From Bacteroidia bacterium (lineage in GTDB: Bacteria > Bacteroidota > Bacteroidia > Bacteroidales > GCA-2748055), in NCBI GenBank assembly GCA_004525825.1, contig SPBY01000059.1:1-10643 (forward strand): 10,643 nt of DNA, read 5' to 3'. Below, piece by piece: positions 5,519-10,643 of the stretch. Positions within the stretch are counted from its first letter, which is position 1, and each line of letters begins with the position of its first letter. A program made the translations under genes and the position numbers. The notes beneath the pieces were generated by a model. The model was given only the letters and a program-made list of their open reading frames with translations. It was not told the origin of the DNA and did no database searches.

Positions 5519-6984
5519 ACAAATCCCGTCACGAAATAAATGTTCTGATGTGCCAGGTCCCATCCGGCAGGATTGTTATCCTGTGCCAGATTGGAAAGTC
5601 CAGTCTGGAAGTAGATCCCGATCTGTACTTTATTCATGACCTCTAAGCCGATTCCATAGCAGATCCCATATTCCTGCTGCTTGAATTCTGTTTCAAAATC
5701 TATGCTTTGGTCTCCATATCTTCCGGCAAACTGGTAGCTGAAGTAAGCTCCCAGCTGCGCCCATGTTCTCACAAAACCGTCGCCCGATGATGAAAAGCCG
5801 AAGCTGACTGGGGTAGTGATGGCGTGTGTGCGGATATTGCCGCCGTCGTATTGGCTCCCCTTGGTTTCATAAAGTAGCTCCGGCAGGAAATAGATACGCC
5901 GGCTTAACCTGAAGCTGGTAAACACTCCCGCCTGGGTGGCAAATATGGGTTTGCCCACGTAGGGGGAGTCGCGGTAGTTGAAGTAACTGGTTCCCACGTT
6001 CCACCTCAATCCTGCTTTAAATACCTTGGGCTTCACTTCTTCTCCTTCTGCAAGACCGGTCATGGCCGAAAGGCTTTCGCGGGAAGAGAGCACCTGGGTA
6101 GCTTCACTCATGTAGTTGGTAATCAGAGCCATCCCCTCATAGTCCAGAGCCGCTGCTGTATCTTCAGGCTGATGGTAAGGAGATTCAGAGCCGGTATTGG
6201 GGGCAATGGCCGGGATGTTCATGGCACCGAAGGGTGCGGTATCGGTACGCTGTTCGATGGATTTGTTGGCCCTGGTGATGGTAATGTTGTATTTGTTGGC
6301 AAGCTCTCCGGTGACCAAATCTGCATCATACAAAAGTTTCACCCCATTCATATTAAGGCCTTCGTGTGCCTCATACATACCTACCATATCGAGGCTGAAC
6401 ATCAGTTTGATGGCATGGGGAGGAACCACAGAATCCTTCAAAAAATGTGTGGATCCGATCAGACCGCTTTCCTCCCCGTCAAAGGCCACTACAATCACGC
6501 TCCTTCCCAGCGATGCCTGGCTGGCTGCGAGGTTCCTGCCAATTTCGATGACTGTGGCAGTGCCCGAGGCATTATCGTCGGCCCCGTTAAATACGACGGT
6601 ATCGTTCTGCTTGGCAAACCATCCCAGGTGGTCGAAATGGGCCCCGAGAACGATATATTCCTTTTTAAGTTCAGGATCATTGCCGGGAATCACCCCCACC
6701 ACATTGATCCCCGGGATGTTGAGGATCCCTTCGCGCGCCATGAATGGATGAAAATAGGTGCCGTTCAAGGGTTCCACTCCAGCGTCTTTGAATTGCCGGG
6801 CGATGTATTCAGCGGCTTCTTTTCCCTGGGGGGTACCAAAACCCCTGCCCAGCAGTTGATCAGAGGCAAGGAAGCTCACATGTTTTTCTAAGGATTCCGA
6901 GGGGGTGCTAAACTGGCCGAAGGCCTGAATGGAGAGGGCCAACAGAACGACCGGTAGAGTCAAGATCTTGATCATGGGCTGCAT
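5512..6984 (-). CDS. Secreted M28 family metallopeptidase with C-terminal outer-membrane beta-barrel-like domain
   Basis: This 490-aa exported protein has a signal peptide (hydrophobic residues 5-20, likely cleavage after AFG at 23, leaving a mature N-terminal Gln). Residues about 30-300 form an M28 zinc aminopeptidase domain with all expected residues: His116 (GAHFDHLG), Asp136 (GADDNASG), general base Glu171 and ligand Glu172 (FDGEESGLIGS), Asp199 (SLDMVGM) and His271 (SPYHQPEDT). Residues about 320-490 do not belong to the peptidase. They show alternating aromatic and polar strands, internal features such as FRLSRRIYFLPELLYETKG, and a terminal Phe, resembling PorT-like/OMP_b-brl_2 barrels. 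The domain may anchor the enzyme at the outer membrane (inference). The natural substrate is unknown; N-terminal amino acids from peptides are likely. It follows recG by 32 nt. ATG 6984 is used; ATG 6975 is a weaker alternative that would shorten the signal peptide by three residues. Confidence 0.9.
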   Translation of the reverse strand: MQPMIKILTLPVVLLALSIQAFGQFSTPSESLEKHVSFLASDQLLGRGFGTPQGKEAAEYIARQFKDAGVEPLNGTYFHPFMAREGILNIPGINVVGVIPGNDPELKKEYIVLGAHFDHLGWFAKQNDTVVFNGADDNASGTATVIEIGRNLAASQASLGRSVIVVAFDGEESGLIGSTHFLKDSVVPPHAIKLMFSLDMVGMYEAHEGLNMNGVKLLYDADLVTGELANKYNITITRANKSIEQRTDTAPFGAMNIPAIAPNTGSESPYHQPEDTAAALDYEGMALITNYMSEATQVLSSRESLSAMTGLAEGEEVKPKVFKAGLRWNVGTSYFNYRDSPYVGKPIFATQAGVFTSFRLSRRIYFLPELLYETKGSQYDGGNIRTHAITTPVSFGFSSSGDGFVRTWAQLGAYFSYQFAGRYGDQSIDFETEFKQQEYGICYGIGLEVMNKVQIGIYFQTGLSNLAQDNNPAGWDLAHQNIYFVTGFVF

Positions 6985-7001
6985 CAGGTTTTAGAAAAGA
7001 T

Positions 7002-7009
7002 CAAATGTA
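7002..7009 (-). promoter_or_regulatory. Possible -7 promoter element for the M28 peptidase gene
   Basis: The minus strand reads TACATTTG, an exact TAnnTTTG match, 17 nt before the peptidase ATG and just after the recG stop. No clear -33 TTTG is seen at the right distance, where the sequence is the end of recG. It could give the peptidase its own transcript within an otherwise co-directional gene pair. Confidence 0.4.
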
Positions 7010-7016
7010 ATGATTC

Positions 7017-9119
7017 CTAGCTAATCTTCCCCCAGTCGATCCGCTGGGGATTTCCTTTCTTGACATGTTTGGCGAAGAGCCAGTTTTTTTCCATTTGCAG
7101 GTCGGGATCCTCGGTAACAATCAGTTCGGCCGTGTCGCGGGCCAGTTGAAGAATCTGGCCATCCTTGCCCAGGTGGGCAATTTTCAGATTGAAGGGGACT
7201 CCGCTTTGCTGGGTGCCTTCGATGTCGCCGGGTCCGCGAAGTTTCAGATCCACTTCGGCAATCTCAAATCCATCGTTGGTGCTGACCATGGTTTCGATGC
7301 GCTTGCGGCCCTCGTCCGATAATTTAAAACCAGCCATCAGGATGCAATAGGATTGGTCGGCACCCCGGCCCACACGGCCCCTGAGCTGGTGAAGCTGGGA
7401 GAGTCCGAAGCGCTCGGCACTTTCGATGATCATGATGGAGGCGTTGGGCACATCCACTCCCACTTCGATCACCGTAGTGGCCACCATGATGTGGGTACGG
7501 CCGGCTACGAAATGGGCCATGGAGATCTCCTTCTCCTCCGGTTTCATCTTTCCGTGCACCACACTTACCTGGTATTGGGGTGGAGGAAAGGCCCGGGAAA
7601 TGCTCTCCAATCCATCCTCCAGGTCCTTGTAATCCATGGTCTCCGACTCCTTGATAAGCGGATAAACTATGTAAGCCTGTCTGCCCAGGGCAATTTGCTT
7701 CTTCAGAAAACCAAACACCTCCAGGCGCTTTGAATCGTAGGAGCGGCGGGTAATGATCGGTATGCGTCCCGGGGGAAGTTCATCGATGACCGATACATCC
7801 AGGTCGCCATAGAGGGTCATGGCCAGGGTGCGGGGGATGGGCGTGGCCGTCATCACCAGCACATGGGGAAGTACATCGGCCTTTTTCCAGAGCCTGGCCC
7901 GCTGGGCCACCCCGAAACGGTGCTGCTCGTCGATCACCACCAGTCCCAGTTTTCTGAACTGTACCACATCCTCGATCAGGGCATGGGTCCCGATCAATAT
8001 CTGCAGGGATCCGTCCAGGAGTCCTTCGTGTATGGGCACGCGCTCCGCCTTTTTGGTGGAGCCTGTTAGCAGCTCCACTCGTGTATCCATCCCTTCCAGG
8101 AATCTGCTTATGCTCTTATAGTGCTGCTGGGCCAGGATTTCAGTGGGAGCCATGATGCAGGCCTGGAATCCATTGTCAATGGCAATCAGCATGGACATCA
8201 GGGCCACCAGGGTTTTTCCACTCCCCACATCGCCCTGAAGCAAGCGGTTCATTTGCCTTCCTGACCCCATGTCGCGGCGAATCTCCTTCATCACCTTTTT
8301 CTGTGCCCCGGTAAGTTCGAAGGGCAGGTAATCTTTGTAGAAGATATTGAAGCTGTCGCCCACCGTTTCGAATACATTTCCCCGGAAGCGCTTATTTCTT
8401 TCACTCTTGCCCTTGAGTATATTGAGCTGGATGTAGAACAGCTCCTCAAATTTCAGGCGGAGTTCGGCTTTTTTATATTCTGCAGCCACATCTGGAAAAT
8501 GAATCTGCCGCATGGCGGTGTCCAGGTTCACCAGGTTCAGCTTCTGCAGCAGCCAGGCAGGCAGGGTCTCTTCAAATTTTGCCGGAAGGCCTTTGATCAG
8601 GTTGGCCATCAGTTTACTGATCGCCTTGGAGGTGAGGAACTGGTCCTTCAGTTTTTCGGTGGTGGAGTAGACGGCTTGCAGCTTGGAACTGACCACATGT
8701 TTTTTCTCAGGATCCTCTATCTCGGGATGAACCAGGTTCAGCTTACGCTGGTATACATTGGGTCTGCCAAAGACCACCAACTCTTTTCCTATGGGGTGGT
8801 TTTCAGGGATCCATTTGGCCCCTTTGAACCAGACCAGTTCGATCCGGCCTGTTTCATCCCGAAAATCAGCCACCAGCCTTTTTCCCCTGCCTTTTCCAAT
8901 CGCTGCGTACCCATGAACCTTCCCCCGAAGCTGGATAAAGGGCATATCGGAAGTCACCTCGGAAATCGTGTAAAACCGGCTCCGGTCCACGTAGCGGTAA
9001 GGGTAGTAGGTGAGTAAATCTTCGAAGGTATTTATATTCAGCTCCTCCCTGAGCAAGTCGGCCCGTTTGGGTCCCACCCCCGAAAGAAATTGAATGTCCT
9101 GCTGAAGATATAGTTGCAT
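7017..9119 (-). CDS. recG: ATP-dependent DNA helicase RecG
   Basis: This 700-aa branched-DNA helicase remodels stalled replication forks, R-loops and recombination intermediates in the cytoplasm. The N terminus has a helix-hairpin-helix-like start (FLSGVGPKRADLL, 11-23). The wedge/OB-fold domain follows (about 60-140). The helicase core shows Walker A GDVGSGKT (296-303), the RecG-type DEQH box (397-400), TATPIPRT (424-431), VVHGKMKPEEKE (520-531), the ATTVIEVGVDVPNA block (547-560) and motif VI QLRGRVGRG (578-586). The C-terminal TRG region is present (LKLRGPGDIEGTQQSG, 625-640). The length equals that of typical RecG (about 690-700 aa) and no motif is damaged. It starts at the ATG at 9119 and is divergent from the methyltransferase gene. 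Its stop TAG at 7017-7019 is 32 nt before the peptidase start. Confidence 0.98.
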   Translation of the reverse strand: MQLYLQQDIQFLSGVGPKRADLLREELNINTFEDLLTYYPYRYVDRSRFYTISEVTSDMPFIQLRGKVHGYAAIGKGRGKRLVADFRDETGRIELVWFKGAKWIPENHPIGKELVVFGRPNVYQRKLNLVHPEIEDPEKKHVVSSKLQAVYSTTEKLKDQFLTSKAISKLMANLIKGLPAKFEETLPAWLLQKLNLVNLDTAMRQIHFPDVAAEYKKAELRLKFEELFYIQLNILKGKSERNKRFRGNVFETVGDSFNIFYKDYLPFELTGAQKKVMKEIRRDMGSGRQMNRLLQGDVGSGKTLVALMSMLIAIDNGFQACIMAPTEILAQQHYKSISRFLEGMDTRVELLTGSTKKAERVPIHEGLLDGSLQILIGTHALIEDVVQFRKLGLVVIDEQHRFGVAQRARLWKKADVLPHVLVMTATPIPRTLAMTLYGDLDVSVIDELPPGRIPIITRRSYDSKRLEVFGFLKKQIALGRQAYIVYPLIKESETMDYKDLEDGLESISRAFPPPQYQVSVVHGKMKPEEKEISMAHFVAGRTHIMVATTVIEVGVDVPNASIMIIESAERFGLSQLHQLRGRVGRGADQSYCILMAGFKLSDEGRKRIETMVSTNDGFEIAEVDLKLRGPGDIEGTQQSGVPFNLKIAHLGKDGQILQLARDTAELIVTEDPDLQMEKNWLFAKHVKKGNPQRIDWGKIS

Positions 9120-9166
9120 GCGTGGGGCAATTTATGTAAAATTAGCATATTGCTTGAAATCACCTC
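9120..9166. promoter_or_regulatory. Divergent intergenic region between recG and the methyltransferase gene
   Basis: This 47-bp gap must hold the start signals of both genes unless they lie within coding sequence. For recG, TAATTTTA on the minus strand (9144-9137) differs from TAnnTTTG at one base and ends 17 nt before the ATG; no matching -33 TTTG was found. For the plus strand I see no convincing -7 element. There is no Shine-Dalgarno for either gene. Confidence 0.3.
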
Positions 9167-9916
9167 ATGCTCTGGCGAATCTTCAAATACACTGGACATC
9201 TCTTCCACCTGAGGCACCGGAAGGGGCACGGGATCCATTCACCCTACCTTTTTGAATTCCTTAGCCGCGTGATATTTAATTCGGAAGGAGTGGAGTGTCC
9301 CCCCATGGTTCGACAGGAACACCGCGCTTTGAAAAAGGATCTTACCCCGGCCGGGGGAGAGGGTCGTTCAGTCAGATTCTTTGTCCGGCATTCTTCGGTC
9401 TCTGAAAAACACGCTGCCCTGCTTCACCGGATCGCCCGCTGGTTCCATCCGGAGATGATGGTGGAACTGGGGACCGGACTGGGCATAAGTACCCTGTACC
9501 TGGCCACAGGATCGCCGGATACCCCCCTCCATTCCATTGAAGGAAATACCGAAAGGGCCAGCTTCGCTGCACAGCTGGTAAGTCGCTGCATGCTGGGTCC
9601 TGTATCCATCCACTGGGGGGATATGGATGAGAAGCTGGCTGATATCCTGCCCTTGATTCCCGGACGATTTCTGGCCTATGTGGATGGGAACCACCACTAC
9701 GAACCAACCGTGAGCTATGTGAAGAGTCTCATGGAAAGGGCGGGGGAGGAGGCTGTGATCATCCTGGATGACATCCACTGGTCAAAGGGAATGAACCGGG
9801 CCTGGAAAGAGGTAATTTCCTGGCCGGAAACCAGGGTTAGCATCGATCTTTTTCATATGGGTATTTTGCTGCTTCGAAAAGACCTCCAGCACGAGCAGTT
9901 GAAAATTAAATTTTAA
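9167..9916 (+). CDS. Class I SAM-dependent methyltransferase, Bacteroidota-type, substrate unknown
   Basis: This 249-aa soluble protein has a Rossmann-type methyltransferase fold resembling the O-methyltransferase/Methyltransf_24 group. The N terminus carries HRKGHGIHSPYLFEFLSRVI (17-36), a block I recognise from Bacteroidota proteins annotated only as class I methyltransferases. The SAM-binding glycine motif is VELGTGLGIST (99-109), followed by acidic SIEGN (123-127), where Glu probably contacts the SAM ribose. Further blocks are YVDGNHHYEPT (171-181), IILDDIHWSKGM (198-209) and the C-terminal IDLFHMGILLLRKD (226-239). No signal peptide or membrane segment is visible. The substrate and pathway are unknown. 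It starts at the ATG 47 bp from divergent recG, without a Shine-Dalgarno. The ABC gene follows in the same direction after 59 bp, possibly from its own promoter. Confidence 0.85.
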   Translation: MLWRIFKYTGHLFHLRHRKGHGIHSPYLFEFLSRVIFNSEGVECPPMVRQEHRALKKDLTPAGGEGRSVRFFVRHSSVSEKHAALLHRIARWFHPEMMVELGTGLGISTLYLATGSPDTPLHSIEGNTERASFAAQLVSRCMLGPVSIHWGDMDEKLADILPLIPGRFLAYVDGNHHYEPTVSYVKSLMERAGEEAVIILDDIHWSKGMNRAWKEVISWPETRVSIDLFHMGILLLRKDLQHEQLKIKF

Positions 9917-9928
9917 ACCTTTTATGAA

Positions 9929-9957
9929 TTTTATAATCTTATAATTGTTTACTTTCG
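9929..9957 (+). promoter_or_regulatory. Probable promoter of the ABC transporter ATPase gene
   Basis: TACTTTCG at 9950-9957 matches the Bacteroidota -7 consensus TAnnTTTG at all but one base, 18 nt before the ATG at 9976. TTTA at about 9929-9932 could serve as a degenerate -33 element with 17 nt between. The whole 59-bp spacer is very AT-rich, in contrast to the flanking genes. No Shine-Dalgarno or clear terminator hairpin is seen. Confidence 0.45.
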
Positions 9958-9975
9958 TGTTCAATTTATTTCTTT

Positions 9976-10643
9976 ATGGAAACCGTAATCAATCTGGAGA
10001 AGATCGTTAAGAATTATTATATCGGCTCAATTGTGGTTGAAGCACTGCGAGCAGTGGATATCAATATCAAAACAAATGAGTATGTGGCCATCATGGGGCC
10101 TTCGGGTTCAGGCAAATCTACACTTATGAATTTGGTGGGTGCCCTCGATACACCCACCAGTGGTTCCTATGTCCTGAATGGTATCGATGTTAGTAAGATG
10201 GACGACGACCGTCTGGCCGAAATCCGGAACCGGGAGATTGGATTTATCTTCCAGACATTCAACCTGCTTCCCAGGTATACGGCTCTTGAAAATGTGATGC
10301 TTCCCCTGGTCTATGCCGGGATTGGAAAATCGGATAGGATAAGCATGGCCACCAAAACCCTTGCAGAGGTAGGCTTGGCCGACCGGATGGATCACAAACC
10401 CAATGAGTTGTCGGGTGGACAGCGGCAGAGGGTGGCTGTGGCACGGGCCCTGGTGAACAGCCCTTCCATCATCCTGGCCGATGAGCCCACGGGTAACCTG
10501 GATTCCAAAACTTCCATCGATATCATGAAACTTTTTGGATTGATCCATGAGAAGGGAAATACCATTATTCTGGTTACCCACGAAGAGTCCATTTCCCGTT
10601 ATGCCCACCGGATCATACGCCTGATTGACGGCACGATCGATAA
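9976..10643 (+). CDS. ABC transporter ATP-binding protein, MacB/LolD type (3' end cut by window)
   Basis: The reading frame is open from the ATG at 9976 to the window edge, giving 222 complete codons plus two bases; the apparent final TAA is out of frame. It is the cytoplasmic ATPase that powers a MacB/FtsX-type permease, exporting or extracting a substrate from the membrane. The motifs are all intact: Walker A GPSGSGKST (41-49), Q-loop FQTFNLLP (92-99), signature LSGGQRQR (145-152), Walker B IILADE (165-170), D-loop GNLD (173-176) and H-loop His202. The block MNLVGALDTPTSG (51-63) and the Q-loop context are typical of the MacB/LolD subfamily. That family is usually 220-235 aa, so only a few residues are missing. 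The cognate permease would be expected just to the right. The substrate cannot be told; lipoproteins, peptides or drugs are all possible for this family. Confidence 0.93.
   Translation, partial: METVINLEKIVKNYYIGSIVVEALRAVDINIKTNEYVAIMGPSGSGKSTLMNLVGALDTPTSGSYVLNGIDVSKMDDDRLAEIRNREIGFIFQTFNLLPRYTALENVMLPLVYAGIGKSDRISMATKTLAEVGLADRMDHKPNELSGGQRQRVAVARALVNSPSIILADEPTGNLDSKTSIDIMKLFGLIHEKGNTIILVTHEESISRYAHRIIRLIDGTID

Noticed and set aside
6172..6891. A 239-codon plus-strand open frame opposite the M28 peptidase
   Set aside because: The minus strand has a complete peptidase active site and signal peptide; the opposite frame shows no family motif and no start signal.
10641..10643. TAA at the right edge as the stop codon of the ABC ATPase
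   Set aside because: The frame set by the ATG at 9976 reads GAT at 10639-10641 and then two bases of the next codon, so this TAA is out of frame and the gene continues past the window.
1..10643. CRISPR arrays, tRNA genes, insertion sequences, phage or defence genes
   Set aside because: No regularly spaced repeats, tRNA-like cloverleaf, transposase, integrase or defence-type domains were seen on either strand by reading; the genes are core metabolism, repair and transport.

Overview
The window looks like chromosomal DNA of an anaerobic or microaerophilic member of the Bacteroidota. The evidence is the gene order rseC-rnfBCDGEA, a Bacteroidota-type SAM-dependent methyltransferase (HGIHSP near the N terminus, DGNHHYEPT and DDIHWSKGM further on), a secreted protein with a mature N-terminal Gln and a fused PorT-like outer-membrane barrel, several promoter-like TAnnTTTG elements, and almost no Shine-Dalgarno sequences. 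I cannot place it to genus. The DNA looks like a single ordinary chromosomal segment: no IS elements, tRNAs, rRNAs, CRISPR arrays or integrase genes were seen, and no gap without a gene reaches 300 bases.

Layout. Bases 6-5417 (minus strand) hold a complete seven-gene Rnf operon read from right to left: rseC, rnfB, rnfC, rnfD, rnfG, rnfE, rnfA. Spacing is tight: 4 nt between rseC and rnfB, 22 nt B/C, 18 nt C/D, an 8-bp overlap D/G, 40 nt G/E and 2 nt E/A. A strong promoter match sits directly against the rseC start codon. Upstream lies an AT-rich gap with a perfect 11-bp inverted repeat (5481-5509), then a secreted M28 metallopeptidase with a C-terminal beta-barrel (5512-6984, minus) and recG (7017-9119, minus). 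A short 47-bp divergent gap separates recG from a plus-strand methyltransferase (9167-9916). After a 59-bp AT-rich spacer with a promoter-like site comes the ATP-binding subunit of a MacB/LolD-type ABC transporter (9976 to the right edge), cut by the window end.

How the genes work together. The six Rnf subunits form a membrane ferredoxin:NAD+ oxidoreductase that couples electron transfer to Na+ or H+ export. RnfB takes electrons from ferredoxin, RnfC carries the NAD(H)/FMN site, RnfD and RnfG carry phosphodiester-linked FMN, and RnfA and RnfE form the membrane core with paired cysteines for an intramembrane iron-sulfur cluster. All expected cofactor residues are visible, so the complex appears functional. 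RseC, first in the operon, is a small membrane protein with a cysteine motif that is associated with Rnf/Rsx complexes. The other genes (peptidase, RecG, methyltransferase, ABC ATPase) have no evident functional link to Rnf.

No clearly new system is present. The points most worth a second look are the apparently leaderless rnf promoter, the non-terminator-like palindrome upstream of it, the peptidase/beta-barrel fusion, an isolated perfect Shine-Dalgarno before the GTG start of rnfG, and a small tandem repeat between rnfG and rnfE.
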